Positions 1 to 11,934 of a stretch of DNA of 64,000 nucleotides are shown in pieces. The stretch is from contig CM019216.1 of the NCBI GenBank assembly GCA_009741485.1, positions 46,818,863 through 46,882,862 on the forward strand, given 5' to 3'. Position 1 is the stretch's first letter, and the number at the start of each line of letters is the position of its first letter. The DNA comes from Malurus cyaneus samueli. Its lineage: Eukaryota; Chordata; Aves; Passeriformes; Maluridae. Below the pieces are notes generated by a model. It ran no database searches. It saw nothing but the letters and a program-made list of their open reading frames with translations, and was not told where the DNA came from. The translations under genes and the position numbers were made by a program.

Positions 1-3000
1 AACTGTAATAATGCAACACCAGAAATATGGCTGTCATTACTCTCAATACTCTTACTATAAAACAGTGACAGCCATTTGGGATATGACTCCAAAGAAATCA
101 GTAGGATCCTGTGGGGAAGTAGATGAATTTATGCATAAACTTGCACAGAATCATCCCATCTTTAACAGTTTAAAATCTCCTGTGAACTGATGAACATCTA
201 AAAAGAAAAACTGGTTATTACTAGAAAGAGCAAATATGAATGGAAAATAAGAAAAACATGTGTACAAAATTCATGTCTGGAATTCATTTTTCTGTGTTAC
301 GAGTCACCAGTTAGTCTAAAACTAAAAATAAAGACAAGCTGAAAAGAATCCTAATAGTGTGGTTTCTTTTGAACTGCAAATTGACACAGACATTTTATGG
401 GGATAAAAAAAAAAGTGAGGCAAGTCATGCACCAGTGTGAAACAGTGAATGTATGCTGCAAGGGATAGGAATTCCTTACAGCGGCGATAACTTCCATATT
501 CAGCAGAGGTGGATTTAAAATGCGGTTGAGTCATGCTAGTTTTTTGCTGTCAAATCATTGCAATTTCAAAGGCATGACCAAGGAGTTATGCACATGGAAT
601 ATCTTACTGTGAAATGAGGAACAGGGCCTGTGGTAATAAAAATATTTACATTACAGATACTTTAAAAAACCCAGACAACCGCCCCACCCCTGTCCCCCTG
701 TCCCTATTACAACAGTGAGAATAATAATAAAAAGAAAAAGCCAATATAGTTAAGGAAAATTTTGCACCTATTGGCTAGACTCTTAGAGTTCTAGGTTTTT
801 GTCTTTCTTTAAAAAAATAAATATTTAAAGGCAATTTTTAAAACAAATAATGTTTACACTGTGCTATCACATTAAATTCTGGACTGAGAAGAACAGCATA
901 GACTTCTGGATAAAGGCTCATTATTCAATTTATTTTGTCCGTCAAGGAACCTTCATGGTTCTTCACAAAAATATTTCAAAATCTTGGCATGTTACCATTG
1001 AAGGAAATATTTATATCGGAACACAAAATTTTAATTGCAAAATGTATGTAAATATGAATGTAATGACACTTCTGAAACTTTTATATACCTAAGGGGCATT
1101 CACAATCTCTTAGATAACTTTTCCCTCCATGGTCAGCAGCTGCATTAGCACACTACCACCCTGAGACAGCATCTGGGTCCCTGTTTCCCTTTGGAAAATC
1201 ACCATTTTCACCTGGACTGCCCTTTTGAAAGTCCTATAAAGCATTTCAGGAAAATCAAATGAATTTGTTTAAGTGACAGGTCTTTGCTAACCTAACTCAT
1301 TTGGCTAAAATGAATTAAGAAGCCAATGCTGGTGAAAAGCTGACAAGTTCCAGCAGAGAGGGTCCATGAGCACTGGGGCTGGTAAATCTCTCAGCCCATG
1401 TGTTGAAGCCAGCAAAATGTGAGTACTGCCCAAATCTCTTACCAAATGCACCCAAGGGTGTCCTTTAGATAGAAACCAAATTCACTTCTACTTAAATCTC
1501 ATGGGAAAGCACATAAAGGGAGAAGTTGGTAGATATCAGTCTGTTGGCTTGCTCTGTTTCATGTTGCAGTTGGAAGTCATCTTGATATGATACAGCCCAG
1601 CATAAGCCATATGGAATAAAATGTGACATGCAATAAACAAAGTATTTTAAATGAAACTTTTTATAGCCTTAAGAAATAGAAGAAACAGTCACACGTTGCT
1701 CATTAGCTTGTAAAAGTAGACACAATGGCTTGTTTTGTAGGAAATTTCAATTCGTGTCCATAAATCAAGCAACAACGTAAGTAGTTCTTATTCTAGTTTG
1801 TGGGAAAATGTTTAGTTACTTATTTATTTGATTTGTTGCTCTAAAATGTATTCTTACATCTTGTGTTTGCAAAGAATTGAGGGATGTTTCTTAAAAGCGT
1901 TTTTTTAGAATGACTTGGTATTGGTCCAGTGCTCTGATGTCACTGGAACAGAAACAGGACTCTGTCTGGATTTATTAGAAGGGGAAAGGCTCTTTTTAGT
2001 TTTCTCTGTTTTATTGCATCTTTCTTGACATTAAACTCCAGTACTCAGTACAGCCTATTCCAGATGTAAAGTTTTTCTTTAAAGTACTATGCCAATTACT
2101 GACACATAATGTCATATAAATTATTGTAAACTATTAGATAAAATGCACTAATAAAATCAGGCCTATTAAACACTTGCTCCTCAATTTAATTTCTCCTTTT
2201 AAACCAGCACATTAAAATTATGAAAGGTAATATATTTATTACATATAACATATGTTTGCATAGTAAAAAAATAACAAGCATAAACTTAACTATCCTTATT
2301 ACTGATTGTCAAATAAATTTTCTGACAGAAAGACTTTTAGTAGCTTCTGTAGGCTTTATGGCAAGATTACCCTCTTTCTCTATAGTACGGTTGCAAGACA
2401 AAGGACAGATGACACAGATCTCTTCCCAAAATAACTATTTCTTATTTCTCTAAAACGTCTGATTTTTATCTGTAAGCTGTAAAACTCCAACTCCAACTTG
2501 CAATCTTCATCTCTGACTTCAATGCCTCACAATATTCATGGATTCTCTTGCTTTGTTAGATGTTAACTTGCATTAATGTTGTCCACCACGATAGTGCTCT
2601 TGGAGATTGATTCTGTGCATAATGGAGAATGCAGCCTTATCACCTGTCTTCTGTACTTAAGGCTAAAATGTCCACATTAGTTAATTTACAAATATTTAGA
2701 CTAAGTCCTCAGGTACAGTATGAGAATAATTATTACTCTTACTCACCTGTCGCAGCTATCCTAAAACGCTTGTGTACAAATAACCTTTTATATACTCATT
2801 AAATCCTTCTGTTCAAGAAATACTTTCATGCCTCCTAGAAAAATAAATATAAAAATAAATATTTTTAATTAGGTCTTTCCAAAGCAGAGCTCTTTGGATT
2901 TATAAAACAATTATTTCAAGAATCATCAGTATAAGCAATAATTCATATAGTTAGCATCAGACAAAAGACCACATGGGATCTCAGACATTAGAGTGAGAGA

Positions 3001-4568
3001 GACACTTCAGTCATTTAAACTAAATAAAGTTTTGGCTTATTTGCAGAGGTGTTTGGGATAGTTTTTTGAGATTTTTGAAATAACTTTTTTGAATGATCAT
3101 GCATGCAATGCATATATACCTTGAATAAATGTTGGTTATAGCTTCTTTTAAGTTCTGAACACTTCTCTAAAGCCAAGAATTAGATCAAGGTGAATGCCAG
3201 ACAATTTAAAATTAAAGAAAAAAAGAAAAACCCAAACACATAGATCATCATAACAGAAATCATCATGAAGTAAGTAATTGGATAACTTTTTGAAAATTTT
3301 GTAATATCTCTTTAGGATTGTTAGTAAGCCACACAGTGCAGGTGCTCCACTATGTGTGGTCATATTGGCAGATCTAATTTTGAGCAATATGTCATGCTCA
3401 GGGTACTGTAACCTTCATGATTCACTCAAGGCAACAATTAAGAGCATGAATTTATCATTTAACTGTGTTCGAAGAGTTTGATTTAGAACTCTCTGAAGAG
3501 TGAGGAGAGATTGTGTTTCTCTACTGATTTTTTTTTGTTATTTTTTAGGCAGTGAATTTGAGCTCTTGTAATAACATTTCTATAGCTATGGGGTAAAAGG
3601 CATTGCAGGTAAATGGAGGACAACAAAACCTGGCAAGAGATGTGATAACCCTTGGTTTAATCAGATTAGGAGTACTTGGGAGCATCTGGATGAATCACTG
3701 TTTCACAAATTCCAAACTCTTGCACAAGAGTAAATAAGACATTATCAGGTAGGAATACTTAGGAGGAAAGTAATTACTGCATTCCTAGTGCACCATAACT
3801 TTGAAAAAAAACTGTAAATCCTATGGTTTCTCCGAAAATATTTTTATAATAAACATAATGAAGGAATTTTTAGTTTAGGACAAGTAAGGAAAAAGTAAAC
3901 CCATCATATGAAAAATACTTTGGCTTATTTAATATAATAAAACAACGGCTAAAAAGAACGTGACTCTTCCTCATAAAATATGAGCAGCTCAATAGCAGAG
4001 AGGGAAAAACAATGCTGGCACATGAATAAATAGGAGAAAACTGACCATTAAAAAATTAAAACTAAAAATTGGAAGTCTGTTTCTTGCTTTTTCTCTAAAA
4101 GCCCAAAGAAATGTACAAGTAAGGGTAAAAAATGTAACTGGTTTGAGGGAGAAAAACTTTCATACAGTTAATTTAAATTTAAGGTTTGCATTCTTGTGTT
4201 GAGGAAGATTGAATCATTATACTGAGCATAGTGAAAAAAAGTAGGGAATTCAATCAGGAAAGTATATTTTTATTCTTTTTGCATTTGAAGTTAAATTACT
4301 ACATGCAAAAGTAATTGTTTAATGTTCAAATGTTTCACAGACAATACATAATTGCATTTAATTTCACACTAGATGCATTGCTTTATATGGTTAGAATAAA
4401 ATTATGTTCCTGCACAAATTTCCTCCCTAAAATGGTGGTAAAATCACCACTTTACTGTTTGGCTTACTGAGGAGTTTTAAGCAGCAGAGAAGAGGGTTTG
4501 GAGCTAAGTTTTTCTTTTAAGTTCTCGTGTTTGCCTGGAGATACATAAATGTATGTGATTCATATATT
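1..4568. other. Unique AT-rich non-coding sequence
   Basis: No gene, RNA gene or interspersed repeat recognised. Open frames do not exceed 80 codons. Short A runs are present around 411 and 812. No conserved motif cluster was noticed. Confidence 0.7.
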
Positions 4569-4911
4569 TGGGGCTGTTTATCCTGGAGAAAGGAAGGCTC
4601 AGAGGGATCTTATCGTTCTCCACAGGTGCCTGGAAGGAGGCTGGAATGAGTTATGGGTCATTCTCTCAAGTAACAAGCAATAGGACAAGGGGATTGACTT
4701 CAAGTTGTAGCAGGGAAGGTTTGGATTGGATATTGGGAAAAAAGATCTTCACAGAAAGGGCTACAAGCATTTGAACAAGTTGCTGAGGGAAGTGATTGAA
4801 TCAACATTGCTGAAGGTGGTACAGCTGTCATGCTTAGGGACACGGTTTAGTGATGGAAGTGGACTGAATGATCTTAGAGGGCTCTTCCAGCCCAAATGAT
4901 TCTATGATCTT
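4569..4911 (+). mobile_element. CR1 LINE fragment, 3' end (5'-truncated)
   Basis: Non-LTR retrotransposon remnant of the CR1 family, the main interspersed repeat of bird genomes. Recognisable blocks in order are the 'ggctgtttatcctggagaa' start, the 'ctggaaggaggctgga' block, the 'ggacaaggggattgacttca' block, the 'ggtttggattggatattggg' block, 'cttcacagaaagggct' and the terminal 'gatgatctta'-like and 'gattctatgat' segments. The 3' end is the usual CR1 microsatellite-like octamer and not poly(A). Only the last ~340 bp are present, which is typical because CR1 copies are usually 5'-truncated. The stretch between about 4810 and 4860 looks shorter than the consensus I remember, suggesting an internal deletion. 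A 68-codon frame here is a degraded remnant of the element and not a gene. Family identity is from recalled consensus; subfamily not assigned. Confidence 0.9.
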
Positions 4912-5383
4912 CATCTCTTCTCAATGTTTTATGAAAATCATTCACCCATGGGTCCTAGAGTGGCCTATTGTCTGTGTTATTCATGTAAACTAAGCATGTA
5001 TTAGACCCCATGGGTTTTTATAGCTTTTATTGTGTATTGCTAGTCTTAGGAAAACCAGTGTAATTAAGGCCTTTCACTTATGTATGTGAAAAGATTAACT
5101 TGATAAAATGCTGAATGTGAAAAAAAAAAATCTGAGGAAGATAAAAGGAAAGTGTATTCACTTCATCTGAATAGAAGGCATAGGTCATTAAAAGCACATG
5201 GGCTTAACATTAAAGAACACTGAGCACACTCAGGTGAAAGGATTTAATTAGGACAGACAATCAGTTCCCATGTAATTTGGATTTGTATGTCATGATTTCT
5301 CTTCATTGTTTAACATTTGAACTGAATATGTAGGGTAATGAGAGTAATAGCTGAATCCTTTTCATTTTCTTCTTGTTGTTTAG

Positions 5384-5794
5384 GGACTTTCTGAAAATCA
5401 CCACATAAACAGTTGAAAATTGGCACCGCCAGCTAGTAAAAACAGGATCAACAGACAGCAAAGGGAACTTCTACTGATTCTTCAAAGTTACTGTTGTCTT
5501 CTTGAGAAAGACAAGGGAATCAGTTTGGTAAAAGGAGACTGCAAACCTCATCCTAAATACCCAGCTTTTGCTTTAATCACCTTCTCCATAGCACTGGTGT
5601 TCCAGGATGTTTCCTTCACTGGGACTCCTGATTTGACATTGCAATATCAGGCTTACAGACTGCAGTGTATTTTGTGCTTCGCCCTCCCTCTTCCTTCACC
5701 TTTCACAAGTGAAAAAGTTCCACTTGAGAAAACATATTCCCTCTTGTCTTCTTTTTGGGAACTACTTAAAAGAGAACTCTCAAGTAGCAAATGA
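5384..5794 (+). other. Possible non-coding or terminal exon with a 124-codon open frame
   Basis: A pyrimidine-rich stretch ending 'tcttcttgttgtttag' gives a good splice-acceptor match at 5382-5383. The downstream bases hold an open frame of 124 codons to 5794. That frame is listed from a TTG at 5420, which would not normally start translation in an animal. Its residues show one hydrophobic patch (about residues 46-62, 'YPAFALITFSIALVFQDVSF') and no family signature that I know. No matching donor is evident. Such acceptor look-alikes are common in introns, so this is a weak candidate. Confidence 0.15.
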
Positions 5795-6279
5795 AGTAAC
5801 AAAAGCATTTTTGGTGTACTGGCTCTTTGAGAGGTTTATAAATCTGATCTTTTCAAAAGAAGCATTCCTTCAAGAAACAGAAAAAAACTCCCTTTAAAGT
5901 TCATTCTCCTAAAGAAGCTATTTGTCACCCTCTCAAATCTAGTTAAAACATTTTCCAAAACTGTTTAATAACAAACATTGCTTTTTTCTTAAGCATCAAA
6001 AGTATGTGCTGCTAGCATATTCTCTGAAGCCAATAAATACCAGCTGATCAGACTTGAATCCTTTTAGGAAGTTTAAAACAGCTGTGCTGCAAAATGAAGT
6101 GAGAAAAGCAGCAGGATCAGGCTCTGGCAAGCCTGGATTTGTTCATAATGAAACAAAGGTTCTAAATTATTTCAGTGCTGGTAACCTGCAAGCTGTAACT
6201 CCAGCTATTCACTTCTGTGAGTGAATAGCACGCAAGAATGACCCAGCAGACAAATTAATTCAGCTGCAATTGGGCCACA

Positions 6280-6280
6280 N
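6280..6280. other. Single unresolved base (N)
   Basis: One N in 'gggccacantataatt'. It marks an assembly ambiguity or heterozygous site in an AT-rich, TAATT-containing stretch. It is not a gap of known size. Confidence 0.95.
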
Positions 6281-6937
6281 TATAATTTTGTTTTAATTAA
6301 ATAAGTGTTCAAATACCTTGCAGACTTATAATATGCCAGTTAGATCCTCCTGAACTGTTTGCAGAGGCAGAAGACTGGAAGGAAATTAACCCCTGTGTGC
6401 TATTTATTTAGCCTAATATGAAGGAGAAAAGCTATTAAAAATACTCAAAGGCATTGTACAACAAGCAGCATTTAGTCCTAAGTATTGGGTTTTTCAATCA
6501 ACTCTACTAACGGAGTGTGTTTTTTCAATAAATAGGTTGCAACCTCATGTGCCATTAGGTTTGCCTTCACAGGCAGCCAAACTTTCTTCAGTGCTCTCCT
6601 TCCATTGCTTGGCATATTCAGTAGACAGCCTTACTTAATGGTTTATTTCTCTCTACAGTGACAATTGATGATGGTTTCTCATTTAAGAACTTTTTACAGA
6701 TTCAGTAAAATATTGGACTTGACTATTAGCTGTGGCTTTGGCACCTTCTTTTCTCCTGGATTGATTTCGTTCAGCATACATGCACACACTTATTTACAGA
6801 GATAATGGCTTTTACTTTGTTAAAGCTCAGTCTCAGATTTGACTTCTGCAATGGCTTTTTGAGAGAAAAAGAGGACATAACCTTATTTGATACTCAGAGG
6901 AATAAAAGTCTACCAGATTCTTACAATTGCGGGAAGA

Positions 6938-6972
6938 AATAGACAAGTATTTGAAAAATAGACAAGTGTTTG
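6938..6972. repeat. Short tandem duplication, period 19
   Basis: The 16-base word 'aatagacaagtatttg' (6938-6953) recurs at 6957-6972 with one change (t-g-t-t-t in place of t-a-t-t-t) after a 3-base spacer. It looks like a local slippage duplication and no function is suggested. Confidence 0.6.
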
Positions 6973-8888
6973 TCATGATTCCAGCTCCTTTCTTTGATCT
7001 TACTGGATAAAATTCAAGAGTCATTTCTCACACAGATAGTTTGCATAAGAAACTTAGTACTAAGCATTGGCCAAAATGTCAAATCACCAAATTTAGGGGT
7101 TTTAATCTTCTGTATTAACTAATTGATTTTCTTACAGATGAGGTTTTAAATGCATATTACATAGTCTTTCCACCAAAGAAAATAATAATTAACTTATTCA
7201 CAATTTTGTGCTAATCTGAAAGCAGTCCAATCAACTCGAAATGCCAATAAAACCTCATTGTTGGTTTCAAGAAAGCAGTGAAAAATGTTACTGAAGAGCA
7301 CTTAACAGTTATAGACATTCTGTCCAGTTCCTTCAGGTCATGTATTGTACCATTTCTTCTCCCAGGGAAGATGTACTTTTCTGTGCAGGCTCTTTGCAAA
7401 TGAGAGAATTTGACTTTTGTTTTCAATTCTCCCTTTTTGGTAATGCTCCAGAAAGTATCAAGTGGAATGATGCCATATGTATATTATCATTCAAGAAGCT
7501 CTGGACAGATATTCAAGGAAATGTTTCTTGGCACATTCTGATCTCCTCCCCAAAACATTCCTGCCCTTATTGAGGGTCCTGGTGAAATGTCCTTTGAAAA
7601 TAATGAGACCCAGGACAATACCTCAAACTTTGACAAGAACTATCCAATAGAAACATCATCCAAAGAACCAATAAACTTGTCTTCTCAAACTTAAACTCTG
7701 CACTTTTCTGTTCACACTCACTTTTATGAGCTGCTTTAGGCAGAATGAGATTTCTGGAGACCAGAAGTTCTTAAATGTTGCTGCCTTGTGCTCCCTCACA
7801 CAAACACCCTGTAAGAATTAAAGATCAAGGGTTGGTTTTTCATGGTCCAGGAGGGTGCATGAGGAGATTAGAAGCCACGGGGACTCAGAGAAGCCAGGGC
7901 TGAGCATGTGAAGGTAGAAGGAGTGATCCTAGAGTTGCAGCAGAGAGAAAAATATTCACCAGAAAACACCAAAGTTAAGAGCAGATAAAACTTTTGTTTG
8001 TCGGGCGCCTTTTAAGAACTCAGTGCTTCAAAGTTTGACATCAGTGCATCTGAGCAGGATAATTACCTCACACCCAGGGTACTCCTTATTTGCTCCACAG
8101 CTGGAGTCATCTAGTTATAACTTTGTGCTTTTGCTCTAACCCAGACACTTTTTTCCTGTTGTAATCCTTCATTTCACACCCACAACCACTGCAGCAACTC
8201 TTCTTCCCATGGTTCATATCTCACTCATCTATTCTACAGCAGGGATGACTTCCCCACACACATCCCTCTGTGTAAGAATGGAAAGTCTTATGGGTTTAGT
8301 TTCTTGACAAACAAGAGAATTAGAAAAAAAAATCCTATAAAGAGTAAGAAGCTGGCCTTAAGACAATTACCAACTTCTATTTGAAATAAAAAATAATTGG
8401 GTAAAATTCTTTGCTGTTCAAAGATGGTCTAGCCTGCCAAAATTTCTACTTGATCAGCTATATATGCTCCTGATTTTTATTCTTGACAAGGTAAACTATG
8501 TATAAGATATATATTAATCTGTTTGAGTTTACATGAAAAAACAGCCAGCACCTACTGACACAGAGGGAGAAACACCTCTTGAACAGGTAACACCTTGGCA
8601 GGCAGAGGGTTCAGAATCTGACACTGCATTTTGAGTGCACAGCCCAGGGAACACAGACAGTGAGCTATGGAATAAAAAGCTTGTAGCCAGCAGATCTAGA
8701 TTATACTGAATTCCTCACCTCTGATCTGTGAAACATACTGTGGTAGACAGATGTAGAGATAGATATTTGCTAATAAGCATCATTAGCACTTCCAGACTGG
8801 TGCCTGTTGCCTGGGAGAGGTTCTCACCTATTCTTAAGGTTGTGCAGAGGTTTTGACAGCTCTGAAAGACTAGCACTGATCTTTGCTG

Positions 8889-8951
8889 AAAAAAAAAAAC
8901 AAAAAAAAAACCAAAAAAAAAAAAAAAAAAAAAAAAAAACAAACCAAAAAA
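8889..8951 (+). repeat. A-rich tract with a 27-A run
   Basis: Almost pure A from 8889 with single or paired C interruptions (8900, 8911-8912, 8940), including 27 consecutive A at 8913-8939. No CR1 is attached, and CR1 does not end in poly(A) anyway. It is either a simple-sequence repeat or the tail of a retroposed transcript; no polyadenylation signal is seen just upstream on the plus strand. Lysine- or phenylalanine-only frames here are artefacts. Confidence 0.85.
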
Positions 8952-9530
8952 CTTCATGAAGAAATTGGAGGTCAGAAAGAGTTCAGGTCATTGAGTTCTT
9001 GTGTCAGTATCAGCGATAGTGAGACGCAGAGTAATAGAACTATGCAAGTAGATTACAAAAAAAAGTCTCCAAAGTAAACACATGTAAGCTACATCTCAGG
9101 TTAGAATGATATCATTGGCAATTTTAGCCCAGTGAAAATGAAAATTATTAAGGTTCAGAACTTTCTGATTTTTTTTTATGTTTAATTTATATATAATTAA
9201 TCATTTCCAAAGGACAAGGCTGCCAGGATGATTTGATGGCTTCTGAAGGACCCATCACATTTCTTTGGGTTCTGCCTTTGAAAACCTCTACCAGAGTAGC
9301 TAATGTAGATGACAACAGCCTGATCTATGACAGGCCATCACAGAAAATAATCAGGGAAATCCATGCTCAATTAACTATATTTCTGCCTCTTAAGTTCTTT
9401 TCAATATAAAAGTTTCCTAATGCGACAGATTTAAGCTGTAAATAATTCAGATGCCTTTCTCTCTGCCAGATGGGGATTTTTCAGCAAAATTCCCAGCAAC
9501 CAGTCTTGAACTGATACCTCTACTTTCTTG

Positions 9531-9546
9531 AAAAAAAAAAAAAAAA
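9531..9546 (+). repeat. A homopolymer, 16 nt
   Basis: Sixteen consecutive A residues in unique AT-rich sequence, with no recognisable flanking element. Confidence 0.85.
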
Positions 9547-11895
9547 TCAGAATTTTTAGTCATTCCATACTGTCATATTGAAAATAAGTCCAAGCTTATG
9601 GTCTTTGTAACTCTGATACATAGCTTATCAGTAATGTACCCAGAAACTTGTGATACCAAATATAAAATCTAATATTTTGCAGCATTTTAAGTTGCATCAC
9701 ACCTTAGTTAGATTTAGATTTTCTTTTTCTCTCTTTCATTTTTTTGTTCTTCTAGTGAATTCAATATAGTCATATCATTTATGATGGATGATTAGTAATG
9801 GAAAAAAGTGAACAATTAGTAAACTTTTATCTGCATATTGCCTGTATTACATACAAGACAAGGTTTGCACTGGGGCACTCAACATAGCATTAAAAAAAAT
9901 GAGAATGTACTCTATGATAATCTCCCTCTCCTACCAATATAGATTTGTTTTAAATAGCCAAGAAACATTTACACTGAGTGTGTGACAAAAAATATGAATG
10001 ATATCTTGTTTGGATCCTTTCACGCAACTTCACAACAGTGCTGGGTTAGACCTTGGACTTGCTGAAAAAGAAGCAAAACTTGTGCATATTCAGAGGACGT
10101 GATCCAGTTTTCATGTGGATGTAAAACTACAAATCAGTCATCTAAGAACCATGTGTCTTCCAGGAGAGCTGTCAATGTAAGGGTGTGAGCAGTGGATCTA
10201 AAATGTATGGAACGAGCCACGCTATGAAGATTCTGGCTTCTCTCTTTGCCTCTCCTTGGACTACGGAATGTGGTCAGCCAAGGGTAAGGATCTTGCACAC
10301 GGAGAGGGTCATCACTATGTGCATTATAATCCATCCTTGCCTTCACCAAGATGACTGATGGAAATAGGGTTCATTCGTTAACCAAAGCTACCTCTGAGCA
10401 GGCAGAGTTTTCCATTTCTTTTGTGCTCCATTTTGTTTTGTAGAAAGCAGCAGTTCAAGGAAATATTTTGTATTTCTGCACTCATTCCCTAAAGCAAAGA
10501 CATGTCTACATGGTAAAGAATTGAGTATGCAATTATTCTAATTTCCTTGAGTAATTTTGATAGGAATTAATTGTTATTTTCAATAGGCTTATGTATTTTG
10601 TCTTCTCATTGTGTGCATGTGTTGTTTTTTTGCTGCTTCACGACCTTTGCCACATGAAAAGACATTTGCAATCCTGAAACATATATTTTGATTGCAGGTT
10701 CCTATTGTTCATCAAGACTCTGTACTATACATTCTGCAGTAGAAAAAACCCCACAGTCAAATCTCTTGTGGGGACAAAATGTATGTCTTAATTTTAACTG
10801 ATACAATGCATAGGCAACTGCTCTTTAAACTGTAATTATTAGGCCTGAACAAGCATCCATTGAAGACATCTACGTTGCTGGTACCCTGGTGAGATCACTT
10901 GGAAAGCCAGTGGTTAGTGGTGTACAACAATATGCTGAAATGCCCAGAGGAATTAGGACGCTTTCTTAGCATTGCATGTAAACTTTTCTTATTGGCTTGC
11001 CTTTTCTTGTATATGCCACTCATAATTAACTACAGCAAAAGAGGGCCCAGCAAGGAAAAGCAATTTATCTGAAAGCCCCTATTCTTTTATCAAAATGTAT
11101 GAAGGCTTATTTTGTACTTCCAACTGGCCAGCATTTCCTTTTTGTTTGCTGAATAATGATCTGATTGTCTCAAATAATAGAGGAGCTTCTAGGGAAGCTC
11201 AAAGATGGTATAAATTTGCACTCATCTTGGTTGTAGTAGCTTCTATACCAGCAAGGAGCCACTGCCCTTCCTGCCCAGAAGTGAGAAGCATGTGTGATCA
11301 CAGCATGAATGAGTGGATATTTCAATAGCTGTCTCCCATAACATAAAAAAATATTAATTGGGAATTTTGGATCTTTCGGGCAACAAAATAACCAGTAAGT
11401 GTTATCATCCATATAATGTCATTTATGTCAGTACCTGCATTCTTTTGTCTGTAGGAATGCAATTTCTTCCTTCATCTGGTGGACACAAGTTGTTGCTCTT
11501 AGTTTTCTTGAGGACAATTCATAAGATTATGGAAGATTCTGCATTTGTCCAGCTTCTGCACCAGGCAGAGTGTTTAACAGGGTAGTATTGTCTAAAAAGA
11601 CTGTGTACGCAACAAGTAAAACACATTAAAAGAATTAAAAGACTTGTAAGAAATAAGCATGCAGACCAAAGCCTCTTCCACAGAAATTATGATCCTTCAG
11701 AGTGGATTTGAAAGGCATTTACCTGGCTGATTTTCCATGTAAACTTTTAGAAAGTCGTCAAACACAGAATGTCTTGCCCTGGCCTGAGGAAGAGTCTGCT
11801 CCCTGCAAACAAACATTACACTTATGGCTGAGACTTGGGCTTGCAGGAATTTTGATTTCCCCAGTGATATTTTGCTTTTAAAATGTTAATGACAT

Positions 11896-11934
11896 TGTAA
11901 GAAATGTACACTGTAAGAAATGCCCTGTAAGAAA
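11896..11934. repeat. Three spaced copies of TGTAAGAAA
   Basis: The nonamer 'tgtaagaaa' occurs at 11896-11904, 11912-11920 and 11926-11934, with start-to-start distances of 16 and 14. The first two copies are followed by 'tg' and the second and third are preceded by 'c', consistent with imperfect local duplications. A clustered protein-binding site is possible but unsupported otherwise. Confidence 0.55.

Larger units (their letters stand above)
4912..8888. other. Unique non-coding sequence
   Basis: Apart from the possible exon at 5384, the N at 6280 and the tandem dimer at 6938, nothing is recognised. A pyrimidine tract with 'ctctacag' near 6658 is a splice-acceptor look-alike with no convincing exon after it. 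Confidence 0.65.

Noticed and set aside
4568..4774. 68-codon frame on plus strand
   Set aside because: Lies inside the CR1 fragment and starts at a non-ATG codon; it is a decayed repeat remnant.
8715..9077. Poly-Phe and poly-Lys frames
   Set aside because: Created by the A homopolymers at 8889-8951.
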